DNA of 54,022 nucleotides from Candidatus Nanopelagicus sp. (GCA_016462445.1 JAEMTE010000006.1:1-54022), one strand, 5' to 3'; positions 8,930-18,163 are shown, numbered from the stretch's first letter. Numbers and translations are program-made. The notes: a model not told the origin generated them from the letters alone.

Positions 8930-9574
8930 ATGAGTTCAGAGCTAACCAGGCTTCGCGAGGTTATGGACAAACTTCGCTCACCCGGTGGCTGCCCATGGGA
9001 TATCGAGCAAGACCACGCCTCACTGCTTAAATTTTTACTTGAAGAGTCCTATGAGTTTATTGAAGCAGTTGAAGAAAATGATCAAAATGCAATTCAAGAG
9101 GAGTTAGGTGATCTACTGCTGCAAGTATATTTTCACTCTCGAATTGCTGAAGAAAATAAAGATCAACCATTTAATATAGAGGATGTTGCAAAGACGGTGG
9201 CTGATAAATTAGTGCGACGTCATCCCCATGTTTTTGGTGATACTAAGGTTGAAAATAGTGCGCAGGTGCTAGCAAACTGGGAGGTAGCAAAAGCAGCTGA
9301 GAAGGGACGAAGATCGGCTATTGATGGCGTGCCACTTGCCCAACCAGCACTACCACTTGTAGCTAAGTTGCTCTACCGAGCTGAAAAATTTAATTATGAA
9401 ATACCAATTAACCAAATGATGAAATTGCCAACAGAAATGGAAGAAGATCAATTTGGTCAACTTTTACTTGGCCTAATTGCACAAGCGGTAAGTAAAGGCC
9501 TTGATCCAGAGGCGGCGCTACGAGGAGCAGCCAAATCATTAATTGCGCAGATTCAGGCGCATGAGACAAGGTAG
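8930..9574 (+). CDS. mazG: MazG family nucleoside triphosphate pyrophosphohydrolase
   Basis: A 214-residue MazG-type enzyme that hydrolyses NTPs/dNTPs to the monophosphate and pyrophosphate, a house-cleaning role. The N-terminal MazG domain is clear: GGCPWDIEQDH (about residues 18-28), then the metal-binding EESYEFIEA and EELGDLLLQVYFH helices holding the conserved acidic residues, then RRHPHVFGD. The C-terminal half is shorter and less conserved than in E. coli MazG, as is usual in Actinobacteria. It lies between the SurA-like lipoprotein and eno. Confidence 0.93.
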   Translation: MSSELTRLREVMDKLRSPGGCPWDIEQDHASLLKFLLEESYEFIEAVEENDQNAIQEELGDLLLQVYFHSRIAEENKDQPFNIEDVAKTVADKLVRRHPHVFGDTKVENSAQVLANWEVAKAAEKGRRSAIDGVPLAQPALPLVAKLLYRAEKFNYEIPINQMMKLPTEMEEDQFGQLLLGLIAQAVSKGLDPEAALRGAAKSLIAQIQAHETR

Positions 9575-9604
9575 AATTAACTCATACCCAAGTTTTATAA
9601 ATAG

Positions 9605-10897
<1,293 letters not shown>

Positions 10898-10899
10898 AT

Positions 10900-11352
10900 A
10901 TGCCTAGGCGGAAATTTTTTGCAGCTCAGTTAATATCTGCATCCCGCAAATCAATTAAATCTGCTCTTAAACAACGTGGATTGTCCAACCGCGCCTTGGT
11001 TGTGGGAATTACCTTATTTGCACTAGCAGTAACTCTGGCGCCACCAATTCAACATTACTTCACACAAAAAGCTCAGATTAATTCACTGCGCACCCAATTA
11101 GCAGATAACAAAGCGATGTTAGAAAAGGCAGCAGCAGAGTTATCTAACTGGAATGATGAAGAGTATGTTGCAAGTCAAGCAAGAGCCAGGTTGCATTTTG
11201 TTTTTCCAGGTGAGCGCCAATACATCGTGGTGGGAGATGAGGCGATAACAGATACAGAGGAGCAAACTAAGGTCTCTGAGCAACTTCCAGTAGGACTTCC
11301 TTGGTACTCCAGATTAATTTCATCAATTACAAGCACAAATGTAAATCGTTAA
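10900..11352 (+). CDS. ftsB: septum formation initiator DivIC/FtsB
   Basis: A 150-residue single-pass division protein. A basic N-terminus precedes a membrane helix at about residues 34-52 (ALVVGITLFALAVTLAPP), then a coiled coil (residues about 60-90) and the short FtsB/DivIC box around ASQARARLHFVFPGERQYIVV. It would bridge FtsL and FtsQ in the divisome. Position directly after eno and directly before the DUF501 gene is a conserved actinobacterial arrangement. The next ATG abuts its stop codon, arguing for translational coupling. Confidence 0.9.
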   Translation: MPRRKFFAAQLISASRKSIKSALKQRGLSNRALVVGITLFALAVTLAPPIQHYFTQKAQINSLRTQLADNKAMLEKAAAELSNWNDEEYVASQARARLHFVFPGERQYIVVGDEAITDTEEQTKVSEQLPVGLPWYSRLISSITSTNVNR

Positions 11353-11913
11353 ATGGTTAAGCCAGAGAATGAATTTATAAGAGAGCAACCAACAGGTAAA
11401 GATTTAGAAACTGTGGCTGCCCAACTAGGTAGAACTCCCCGAGATGTTTCGGCAATTGCCCATCGATGTCCATGCGGAGCACCCGATGTGGTTGAGACTC
11501 CACCCCGATTAGCTGATGGCACACCATTTCCTACCTTTTACTACGCAACCTGCCCCAGGTTAACTGGTGCTATATCAACCTTGGAAAGCTCTGGCTTAAT
11601 GGGGCAGATGAATGAACGCTTACAAAATGATAATGATCTTGCAGGTAGATATAAAGCAGCGCACTTAGATTATGAGGCGGCAAGATCTGCTCTAGCAAAG
11701 CAAGAAAATATAAATGTGCCAGAGCTAGCAGGTGTTACTGCAGGTGGAATGCCTGACCGAGTTAAATGTTTGCACTCACTTATCGCTCACTCACTCGCTG
11801 CTGGCTTTGATGTAAATCCACTTGGGGATGAGGCTTTAATTGCACTAGATAATTGGTGGCTTACTAAGCCATGTAGTGAGATAAGTAATTTACTTGATGG
11901 GCAAAGTAATTGA
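11353..11913 (+). CDS. DUF501 domain-containing protein
   Basis: A 186-residue cytoplasmic protein of unknown function that in Actinobacteria is found between divIC and ppx, as here. The family hallmark region is LGRTPRDVSAIAHRCPCGAPDVVETPPRLADGTPFPTFYY-like, with CPCG and a later TCPRL that could bind a metal, and a C-terminal VKCLHSLIAHSLAAG motif with His residues. The ATG touches the previous stop and the last bases overlap the ppx start. No catalytic activity is established for the family. Confidence 0.9.
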   Translation: MVKPENEFIREQPTGKDLETVAAQLGRTPRDVSAIAHRCPCGAPDVVETPPRLADGTPFPTFYYATCPRLTGAISTLESSGLMGQMNERLQNDNDLAGRYKAAHLDYEAARSALAKQENINVPELAGVTAGGMPDRVKCLHSLIAHSLAAGFDVNPLGDEALIALDNWWLTKPCSEISNLLDGQSN

Positions 11914-12824
11914 GTCGAGTAGCAGCTATTGATTGTGGAACAAACTCAATCAGGCTTTTAATCGCCGATATTTCAAATGGAAATTTTCATGAAGTATTGC
12001 GCACAATGGAGATAGTCCGGCTTGGCCAAGGAGTTGACCAAAATAAAGCCTTTCATCCAGATGCAATTGCTAGAACCTTAACTGCTGTCACATTATTTCG
12101 AGATCAGATTGCAAGTAAAGGCGTTGAAAAAATTAGATTTTGCGCCACCTCTGCCACTAGGGATGCCACAAATCGAAATCTATTTATCGATGGCGTACGA
12201 GATATTTTAGGAGTTGAGGTTGAGGTAATACCGGGGGAAGAGGAGGCTGCTCTTTCCTTTATGGGCGCAACAAAGGAGTTAGATCAAAGTAATGGGCCCT
12301 TTTTAGTAGTAGATATCGGCGGTGGCTCTACTGAGTTTGTTTATGGTGATAAAAAAGTAATTTCGGCAAAGAGTGTAAATATTGGCTGCGTGCGAATGAG
12401 TGAGCGACATTTAAATACTCAGCCACCAACTATGGCGCAGATTTCTCAGGCAATAGTGGATATTGATATTGCAATCACCCAAGCAGCATCGGTTGTGCCA
12501 ATTACAACTGCAAAAACCTTAGTAGCAGTTGCTGGCACAGCAACAACAGTTGCCGCCGCCGCTCTTAACTTGCCAGAGTATGACCGGCATATAATTCACT
12601 TATCAAAGATCTCTGCTCCAGCAGTTCACAAAGTAGCTGGTAGTTTTCAATCAATGAGTAGGGATGAGATCTCATCCCTTGGTTATATGCATCCAGGTCG
12701 AGTTGATGTAATCACCGCTGGTGCCTTGGTCTTATCTAGAATTATGGCTGCCACCGGGGCTAGCGAGTTTGTTGCATCTGAGTCAGATATTTTGGATGGA
12801 ATGGCTTGGTCCTTAATAAGTTGA
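11910..12824 (+). CDS. ppx: exopolyphosphatase / Ppx-GppA phosphatase
   Basis: A 304-residue protein of the Ppx/GppA family, ASKHA fold. The phosphate-1 motif is AAIDCGTNSIRLLIADI (residues about 5-20), the phosphate-2 region is FLVVDIGGGSTEFVYG (about 131-146), and a Gly-rich AVAGTATTVAAAAL lies near 210. It should hydrolyse polyphosphate or pppGpp. It is the short two-domain form without the C-terminal HD extension. The start is TTG at 11910 overlapping the upstream TGA by 4 nt, an arrangement typical of translational coupling. Confidence 0.93.
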   Translation: MSRVAAIDCGTNSIRLLIADISNGNFHEVLRTMEIVRLGQGVDQNKAFHPDAIARTLTAVTLFRDQIASKGVEKIRFCATSATRDATNRNLFIDGVRDILGVEVEVIPGEEEAALSFMGATKELDQSNGPFLVVDIGGGSTEFVYGDKKVISAKSVNIGCVRMSERHLNTQPPTMAQISQAIVDIDIAITQAASVVPITTAKTLVAVAGTATTVAAAALNLPEYDRHIIHLSKISAPAVHKVAGSFQSMSRDEISSLGYMHPGRVDVITAGALVLSRIMAATGASEFVASESDILDGMAWSLIS

Positions 12825-12898
12825 GCGAAGAATTTGAGGCAAGAGGTAGTGGGATTTGGCGGTGGAAAAGAGAAGGTAGATTTACCTCCTGAAGATTC

Positions 12899-12971
12899 GC
12901 CCCTGTAGCCCAATGGCAGAGGCATGCGACTTAAAATCGCACAAGTGTGGGTTCGACCCCCACCGGGGGCA
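12899..12971 (+). tRNA. tRNA with UAA anticodon (Leu-type anticodon) but short variable arm
   Basis: A 73-nt cloverleaf: acceptor GCCCCTG/CGGGGGC with discriminator A, anticodon stem TGCGA/TCGCA, loop CTTAAAA (anticodon TAA at 12932-12934), variable loop of only five bases (CAAGT), T stem GTGGG/CCCAC with TTCGACC loop. UAA reads the Leu codon UUA, yet bacterial tRNA-Leu normally carries a long variable arm. Structure otherwise looks intact. No CCA is encoded. The amino acid it carries cannot be settled from sequence; Leu is the anticodon-based call. Confidence 0.85.
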
Positions 12972-13032
12972 CGCTCAATTCGGCGAATCTTCAGTGAATT
13001 CTAAGTTTAACCACTCGGTAGGAATAGCAGTG

Positions 13033-13058
13033 GGAATTGGAATTAGTTAATATTTGTT
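13033..13058 (+). promoter_or_regulatory. SigR-type promoter upstream of the Bax-inhibitor-1-like gene
   Basis: GGAAT (13033-13037, preceded by G) and GTT (13056-13058) are exactly 18 bases apart, which is the spacing of the SigR/SigH consensus known from Streptomyces and mycobacteria and the same as in front of sigR at 51186. It sits 58 bases before the ATG at 13116, leaving room for a leader with an AAGGAG ribosome-binding site. This suggests thiol-oxidative control of the downstream gene. A chance match is possible because the motif is short. Confidence 0.5.
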
Positions 13059-13115
13059 TTACAAAAGCAGGCTATTCAAAACGCATAACCTACTTAAGCG
13101 ATAAGAAGGAGAAGA

Positions 13116-13886
13116 ATGAAGAGCTCAAACCCTGTACTTGGCAAGGCATTTGGTCAACCATCAAATAATCAGGTTGAACTATTGGAGTCCACCTTTAATG
13201 CTCCTGCCGCCTCATCAATTCGCACAGGTCGTATGACAATTGAAGATGTCATCGCTAAAACTGGATTTTTATTTACAATATTAGTTGTAGTAGGCGCATT
13301 CGCTTGGAATGCAAATCTTGGACAAGGTTCGATACTAATTGGCTTTTTAGGTGGCTTTGGCTTAGCAATGGTTATTAGTTTTAGCAAAAAAATTAGACCA
13401 CCATTAGTAATTGCATATGCTGCCTTTGAAGGATTAGCACTTGGCACATTAAGCCATTATTACGAAGCGGTTTATCCTGGAATTATTAGCCAAGCAGTAA
13501 TCGGTACTATCGCTGCCTTTGCTGGAATATTAATCTCCTACCGAAGCGGTCGCCTTCGTGCTACACCACAATTTACCCGCGTAATCATCGGTGCATCTAT
13601 TGGTTACTTCATCATTGGATTAGTTTCACTAATCACATCATTCTTTGGTGTTGGCCAAGGTCGAGGTTTTTATGGCGTATCTGGTCTTGGCTTACTACTT
13701 GCAGTCGCTGGCGTTGCTCTTGCCAGCTTCTTCTTGGTATTAGATTTTGATCAAATCCAACGGGGCGTAAACTCTGGTGTTCCAGAGCAAGAGTCATGGC
13801 GTGCATCATTTGGTTTGATGGTAACCATCGTCTGGCTATACCTTGAGGTTCTGCGCCTGCTTTCAATTTTGCGCAACAGCCGCTAA
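13116..13886 (+). CDS. Bax inhibitor-1/YccA-like multi-pass membrane protein
   Basis: A 256-residue integral membrane protein with about seven hydrophobic segments from residue 48 onward and a soluble N-terminal stretch of about 45 residues. The pattern, including AYAAFEGLALGTLSHYYE and FLVLDFDQIQRGVNSGVPEQESWRASFGL near the end, fits the actinobacterial Bax1-I (UPF0005) family. Relatives act in membrane stress and calcium or proton leak, but the bacterial role is unsettled. A strong SD (AAGGAG) precedes the ATG, and a GGAAT-N18-GTT promoter lies upstream. A strong terminator follows. Confidence 0.88.
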   Translation: MKSSNPVLGKAFGQPSNNQVELLESTFNAPAASSIRTGRMTIEDVIAKTGFLFTILVVVGAFAWNANLGQGSILIGFLGGFGLAMVISFSKKIRPPLVIAYAAFEGLALGTLSHYYEAVYPGIISQAVIGTIAAFAGILISYRSGRLRATPQFTRVIIGASIGYFIIGLVSLITSFFGVGQGRGFYGVSGLGLLLAVAGVALASFFLVLDFDQIQRGVNSGVPEQESWRASFGLMVTIVWLYLEVLRLLSILRNSR

Positions 13887-13898
13887 ATAAACTTACCT

Positions 13899-13937
13899 AA
13901 CAGGGGTTGTGAGTGATCACAACTCCTGTTTGTTTTT
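13899..13937 (+). terminator. Rho-independent terminator after the Bax-inhibitor-1-like gene
   Basis: A stem of about 13 pairs joins 13899-13911 with 13918-13930 around a six-base loop, with one G-T wobble, followed by TGTTTTT. It overlaps the last codons and stop of the convergent MFS gene. The T-run is on the forward side, so it mainly ends forward transcription. Confidence 0.88.
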
Positions 13938-15080
13938 ATCAATAAGTAAATCAGTTTTTAAGTGTGACAACCTTGTTTCTGGCAAAATTATTGCTAATAA
14001 AATAGCAATTACCCAGATTCCGGCAGAGAATAAAAATGCAGTTTGGTAACTGTAGTTATCAGTTAAAAATCCAACCAATACTGGCCCAACAATCATTCCG
14101 GCATCTCCTGCCATCTGCCAGGCAGCAATTACCTGACCACCTCGGCCACGAATAATGTCGCCAACTACGCTGCCTGGTGCAGTTCCAACGTAGGCTCCAC
14201 CTAAGCCAAATAGTGCCATTGAAATAAAGTAAAGAGTTGCATTGGTAGTAAAGGAGAGCATTAAAATTCCAAACAAAACAAATGTGCTACCAAATAACAA
14301 CGCAGCTTTGCGCCCCTTTTGATCTGAGTACTTTCCTGCCTTCAACATAAATAGACCTTGCACTAATGCGCCAATGGTTAAACCAAGCCCGGCAATTGCA
14401 GCGGTGGAGTTTAATTCTTCAGTCACAAATATAGGCAAGATTGATGACCTAAGGCCAAATAAAATCCAGTTATTTATAAATGCTAGTGCTAAAGCAATTT
14501 GGTATGGTTTTAGGCGCATTGCCTGGCCCAAGGTGGTCTGCCCTAATTTACTAGTTGGGGCATCTACTTTCTTGCCTAATCTTTTTTCACTTAAGAAAAA
14601 TAACGCTATTACGCCAGCAATTGCCAAAGTTATTGAGTAAACAAAAAATGGCGCCCTTAAAGAGATTGACGAAAGGATTCCCCCAAAGGCTGGGCCAGTA
14701 ATGCCGCCTAGTAAGAAACCACCATTAAATAATGACTGAGCTCGCCCCCTGAAATCATCACTAACTGAGCGCATTAGTAAAGACCCAGCTGATACTGAAA
14801 ACATTGAGGAGCCAAGACCGCCGAGTGATCTAAATATTAGTAATTGTTCATAGCTTTGTGCCAATGCAGTAAATAAAGTAAAGAAGGAGACCATAAATAA
14901 ACCAAAGCCCAACACAGATCGCTCGCCAAATTTATCTACAAATTTTCCAGCCACTAAACCAGAGGAAAAGCGGACAATGGCAAAGCTTGAAATTATTAAT
15001 CCGATTGCTGTTTTACTTACACCAAATGATGAGGCAAAGATTGGCAACGCAGGAATGATAAGACCAAAGCCAACTGCCAC
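13917..15080 (-). CDS. MFS transporter
   Basis: A major facilitator protein of at least 387 residues with about 12 hydrophobic helices, the loop 2-3 signature AGKFVDKFGERSVLG and a second-half loop KAGKYSDQKGRKAALLFG. It resembles drug/proton antiporters, but the substrate cannot be read from sequence. The GTG at 15080 would begin inside the first helix. The frame stays open upstream to 15161 and adds a plausible N-terminus (NPFAELPSEIAILSSISFF) with no ATG, GTG or TTG, so the true start may be an ATT at 15161, spaced 10 bases from a GAGG. It converges with the upstream membrane-protein gene. Confidence 0.88.
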   Translation of the reverse strand: MAVGFGLIIPALPIFASSFGVSKTAIGLIISSFAIVRFSSGLVAGKFVDKFGERSVLGFGLFMVSFFTLFTALAQSYEQLLIFRSLGGLGSSMFSVSAGSLLMRSVSDDFRGRAQSLFNGGFLLGGITGPAFGGILSSISLRAPFFVYSITLAIAGVIALFFLSEKRLGKKVDAPTSKLGQTTLGQAMRLKPYQIALALAFINNWILFGLRSSILPIFVTEELNSTAAIAGLGLTIGALVQGLFMLKAGKYSDQKGRKAALLFGSTFVLFGILMLSFTTNATLYFISMALFGLGGAYVGTAPGSVVGDIIRGRGGQVIAAWQMAGDAGMIVGPVLVGFLTDNYSYQTAFLFSAGIWVIAILLAIILPETRLSHLKTDLLIDKNKQEL

Positions 15081-15222
15081 AAAGAAAGAAATCGAAGATA
15101 ATATTGCAATCTCAGATGGCAGTTCAGCAAAAGGATTTTTGATGCGCTTTTTACTTTTAATTTAACTGCCGCCTCTTTTATCAGTGAAGCTATTTAAATA
15201 CATCAGTTTGATGAGAATAAGT

Positions 15223-15251
15223 ATGAGTTTACTCATTTTTCTTGTTAGTAT
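15223..15251 (+). promoter_or_regulatory. palindromic operator candidate and -10 box of the ABC exporter operon
   Basis: A perfect 14-bp palindrome, ATGAGT-TT-ACTCAT (15223-15236), lies 10 bases before a -10 box TAGTAT (15246-15251). The ATG of the transporter ATPase is only six bases past the -10, so the mRNA would be essentially leaderless. The palindrome overlaps where the -35 would be, which fits a repressor site of TetR/MarR size. No such regulator gene is in the neighbourhood. Confidence 0.45.
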
Positions 15252-15257
15252 CTACTT

Positions 15258-16250
15258 ATGAAAGCAGTAATTGCCGAGAACCTAATTAAAACCTATAACA
15301 AAGGCTCAGTTAAAGCATTAGATGGCTTAAGCCTTGATGTTGAAGAGGGAACAGTTCTTGGTGTGCTGGGACCAAATGGTGCAGGTAAAACTACAGTGGT
15401 AAGAATATTAGCCACATTACTATCTCCTGATTCAGGTAGTGCAACTGTTGCTGGTATTGATGTATTAAAAAATCCAGAAGAGGTACGAAAAGTAATTGGT
15501 CTATCTGGTCAATATGCGGCAGTGGATGAAACATTAACTGGTTGGGATAACTTAATTATGTTTGGCCGGCTTTATCATCTCTCAGCAATAGATGCTAAAA
15601 GAAGAGCGGTTGAATTACTTGAGCAGTTTTCTTTAACCGATTCTGCTAAGCGGCCAATTAGAACCTACTCCGGTGGTATGCGCCGGCGCTTAGATCTTGC
15701 TGCTTCATTAATTATTCGTCCTAAAGTTTTATTTTTAGATGAGCCAACTACCGGACTAGATCCAAGAGGTAGGCAGGATATGTGGGGCGTAATTGATGAG
15801 CTAGTAAAAAGTGGAGTGACTTTATTACTAACTACCCAATACTTAGAGGAGGCAGATCACCTAGCTGATGAGATTGCAGTGATTGATCATGGCAAGGTAA
15901 TTGCCCGCGGCACCTCTGATTCATTAAAGCGACAAGTTGGTGGTGAGCGACTTGAGATAGTAGTTGAGAGTGAAAATTTAGCAGCGGTAAAAGAGATTGT
16001 GGCAAGGGTAAGTGGCAGTGCGATTAATGTTGATGAAGGACTTCGCCAAATCTCTGCCCCAGTAACAACTGGCAGTAAAGCATTAATTGAAGCGGCTAAA
16101 TTACTAGATGAGCAAGGCATTCATCCATTAGATATTGGGCTTAAGCGACCATCATTAGATGATGTTTTCTTATCACTTACTGGACATGTGGCAGAGGATA
16201 AAAAAGAGGAGGAAGTATTAGTTGGCAGAGGAAGGGGAAAGGGTAAATGA
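15258..16250 (+). CDS. DrrA-type ABC exporter ATP-binding protein
   Basis: A 330-residue ABC ATPase of the daunorubicin-resistance (DrrA) subfamily. Walker A GPNGAGKTT lies at about residues 38-46, the Q-loop follows in LSGQYAAVDETLTG, the signature is YSGGMRRRLDLAASL, Walker B is VLFLDEPTTGLDPRG, and the switch His is replaced in TTQYLEEADHL by the DrrA-typical Gln-Tyr. A C-terminal extension (about 220-330) with GLKRPSLDDVFLSLTG matches the DrrA C-terminal domain. The stop overlaps the permease start by 4 nt, so the two form one exporter. Substrate is unknown (drug, lipid or glycolipid). Confidence 0.93.
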   Translation: MKAVIAENLIKTYNKGSVKALDGLSLDVEEGTVLGVLGPNGAGKTTVVRILATLLSPDSGSATVAGIDVLKNPEEVRKVIGLSGQYAAVDETLTGWDNLIMFGRLYHLSAIDAKRRAVELLEQFSLTDSAKRPIRTYSGGMRRRLDLAASLIIRPKVLFLDEPTTGLDPRGRQDMWGVIDELVKSGVTLLLTTQYLEEADHLADEIAVIDHGKVIARGTSDSLKRQVGGERLEIVVESENLAAVKEIVARVSGSAINVDEGLRQISAPVTTGSKALIEAAKLLDEQGIHPLDIGLKRPSLDDVFLSLTGHVAEDKKEEEVLVGRGRGKGK

Positions 16251-17044
16251 TGAATGCAATATCTGATGCGCTAATTATTACTAAGCGCCAATTACTACAA
16301 CTTGCCAGGGTGCCTGAGGTATTAATTTTCTCAACAATCCAGCCTATTATGTTTGTTCTCTTGTTCCGCTATGTTTTTGGTGGCTCAATTGATACTGGTC
16401 AACCTGGTGGATATGTACAGCTACTTATGCCCGGTATCTTTGTGCAAACAGTTGCTTTTACACTTGCAGCAACTGCAGTTGGCTTAGCAGCAGATATGCA
16501 AAAAGGTTTAATTGACCGATTTAGATCACTACCTATTTCTAGAGCAGCTGTGGTCTTTGGTCGCACATTAGGTGATGGTGTCTTAAATATTGTGGTGTTG
16601 GCTGCAATGGGAATAACCGGCTTTGTTGTTGGCTGGCGACCATCCTCTGGACCGATAATGATTACTTTAGGCTTTTTATTCTTATTTCTATTTGGCTTTG
16701 CTATGTCTTGGGTTGGAGTATTAATCGGATTAGCGGTTAAAGATGAGCGGGTTGCGCAGAATGCAACCTTTATTGCAGTATTCCCACTTACTTTTTTATC
16801 AAATGCCTTTGCCCCAACTACTGGTATGCCAAAGCCGCTGCAGTATGTGGCCGAGTGGAATCCAGTTTCAACAATGGTGGCTGGCTGCCGTCAATTATTT
16901 GGTCTACAAAATGAGTTTGGTGCTACCGCCGGCTCATTTCCAAGTGATAATCCATTGCTGATGTCATTAATTTATATGGTAATTATTATGGCAATTTTTA
17001 TTCCACTAAGTATTAGAAAATACAGTAACGCAGCTAACAAGTAA
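16247..17044 (+). CDS. DrrB-type ABC-2 exporter permease
   Basis: A 265-residue ABC-2 family membrane subunit with about six hydrophobic helices. The N-terminal amphipathic region ALIITKRQLLQLARVPEVLIFSTIQP and the loop MQKGLIDRFRSLPISRAAVVFGRTLGD are characteristic of DrrB proteins. The second half has the FLSNAFAPTTGMPKPLQYVAEWNPVS-type ending. It pairs with the preceding ATPase, overlapping it by four bases, to make a homodimeric exporter half. It converges with greA, one base apart from that gene's stop. Confidence 0.92.
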   Translation: MMNAISDALIITKRQLLQLARVPEVLIFSTIQPIMFVLLFRYVFGGSIDTGQPGGYVQLLMPGIFVQTVAFTLAATAVGLAADMQKGLIDRFRSLPISRAAVVFGRTLGDGVLNIVVLAAMGITGFVVGWRPSSGPIMITLGFLFLFLFGFAMSWVGVLIGLAVKDERVAQNATFIAVFPLTFLSNAFAPTTGMPKPLQYVAEWNPVSTMVAGCRQLFGLQNEFGATAGSFPSDNPLLMSLIYMVIIMAIFIPLSIRKYSNAANK

Positions 17045-17045
17045 T

Positions 17046-17528
17046 TTAAGAAAAGAGTTTTGCCTCAAGTACTGCAACTGCAATTTGCTTGCCATTTGGC
17101 GCGGTGTATTTAACGCTTTGCCCAACCTTAGCTCCGAGTACTGCTGCCCCTAGTGGAGATTTCTCAGAGTAAACATCAACACCACCACTTGCAATCTCAC
17201 GTGAGCCAAGTAGGAAGTTAAGGTGATCCCCACCAATATCAACTGTTACTAACATGCCAAGTCCAACAACTCCTGATTCACTCACTGGGGGTGTGCCAAT
17301 GTGAGCATGCTCGAGCATATGTTTTAATTGACGAATTCTTCCTTCAATTTTGCCCTGCTCCTCACGCGCTGCGTGATAGCCACCATTCTCTTTTAAATCA
17401 CCCTCACTTCTAGCAGTCTCAATCTTTTTAATTATCTCCGCGCGAAGTGGACCCTCTAGCTCAATTAGCTCCGCCGCTAGACGATCTGCCGCTTCCTGGG
17501 TCAGCCAGGTTTGAGTTGGTTCGCTCAT
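17046..17528 (-). CDS. greA: transcription elongation factor GreA
   Basis: A 160-residue Gre factor that stimulates RNA polymerase to cleave backtracked transcripts. The N-terminal coiled coil is clear from TWLTQEAADRLAAEL to about residue 75 and holds the acidic tip in ARSEGDLKENGGYHAAREEQG, which delivers the catalytic Asp/Glu. The C-terminal FKBP-like domain follows, with SPLGAAVLGAKVGQSV. I chose the ATG at 17528 because it aligns with the usual GreA start. An in-frame ATG at 17567 would add 13 residues and overlap the DUF4307 gene. Confidence 0.96.
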   Translation of the reverse strand: MSEPTQTWLTQEAADRLAAELIELEGPLRAEIIKKIETARSEGDLKENGGYHAAREEQGKIEGRIRQLKHMLEHAHIGTPPVSESGVVGLGMLVTVDIGGDHLNFLLGSREIASGGVDVYSEKSPLGAAVLGAKVGQSVKYTAPNGKQIAVAVLEAKLFS

Positions 17529-17541
17529 ACAGTGAGAAAGG

Positions 17542-17946
17542 CTACTGGCAACTTGAAATTCCTGCATTTACTGCCCGCACCCGCGTAAAAATTGCGACGG
17601 TACGCTGATTATCACCAGGCTTAAGTGTGTTCGCTGGTAGCAGATCAACTACCTCACCAACTACATTTTTAGCAAAGTCGCGGGCGACTAATGAACAGCT
17701 GTGATTAATACTTAGATCCCGTACAGATACGGTATAGGTAATTGAAACTGTTTTACGATCCTCTGCTGTAAAAGAAATTAAATTAGAGCGCACCGGTGGA
17801 TTTGCTGCATCTATCCCACTCCAAATAAACCAAGCAGCTGCCAGCAGCATCGCAGAGATGCTAAGCCAAAAACTACTTCGCCTGCGCGGGGTGATCCCAT
17901 AGCGCTGGCGTAGCCTGGGATCGGTAAATACTTTGGGATGGGTCAC
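17542..17946 (-). CDS. DUF4307 family membrane-anchored protein
   Basis: A 134-residue protein with a short cytoplasmic Arg-rich N-terminus (RLRQRYGITPRRR), one membrane helix at about residues 26-43 and an extracytoplasmic beta-rich domain containing two Cys (in NHSCSLVARDF and the C-terminal ISSCQ) that may pair. Layout and sequence fit DUF4307, an actinobacterial family often next to greA, as here. It starts with GTG at 17946 and lies 13 bases before greA, so the two are probably co-transcribed. Function is unknown. Confidence 0.85.
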   Translation of the reverse strand: MTHPKVFTDPRLRQRYGITPRRRSSFWLSISAMLLAAAWFIWSGIDAANPPVRSNLISFTAEDRKTVSITYTVSVRDLSINHSCSLVARDFAKNVVGEVVDLLPANTLKPGDNQRTVAIFTRVRAVNAGISSCQ

Positions 17947-18015
17947 AGCGTAAGTGTAGAACCAAATGGCCAGGGCTTAAGTAGGCTTACCTCATTCTTA
18001 CAGGTGGGAGTTAAT

Positions 18016-18153
18016 ATGGATGAGGCTGGAAATTTTGATGTTGGAGTTGCTGGATCATTAACCATGATTTGCCTGACCTTAGCAATGGTCTTTTTAATGA
18101 TTAGTTTTTATCGCAGATATAAGAGATTAATAGATCGCAAAGATCAAGAGTAG
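18016..18153 (+). CDS. small single-helix membrane protein
   Basis: A 45-residue peptide: an acidic, Gly-rich N-terminus (MDEAGNFDVGVAG), one membrane helix (residues about 14-32) and a basic C-terminus (FYRRYKRLIDRKDQE), giving an N-out, C-in topology. I start it at ATG 18016 because a GGTGGGAG ribosome-binding site ends six bases before. A longer frame back to 17938 lacks such support. It precedes the SURF1 gene by 10 bases and could be an accessory of membrane or respiratory assembly, but that is only positional inference. Confidence 0.65.
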   Translation: MDEAGNFDVGVAGSLTMICLTLAMVFLMISFYRRYKRLIDRKDQE

Positions 18154-18163
18154 TTTTAATATT

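Noticed and set aside
13021-13046. Another GGAAT at 13021 as a SigR -35
   Set aside because: The bases 18 further on are TAG, not GTT; only the copy at 13033 has correct spacing.
17938-18015. Longer start of the small membrane protein
   Set aside because: The extension overlaps the DUF4307 start on the other strand and the internal ATG has the better ribosome-binding site.
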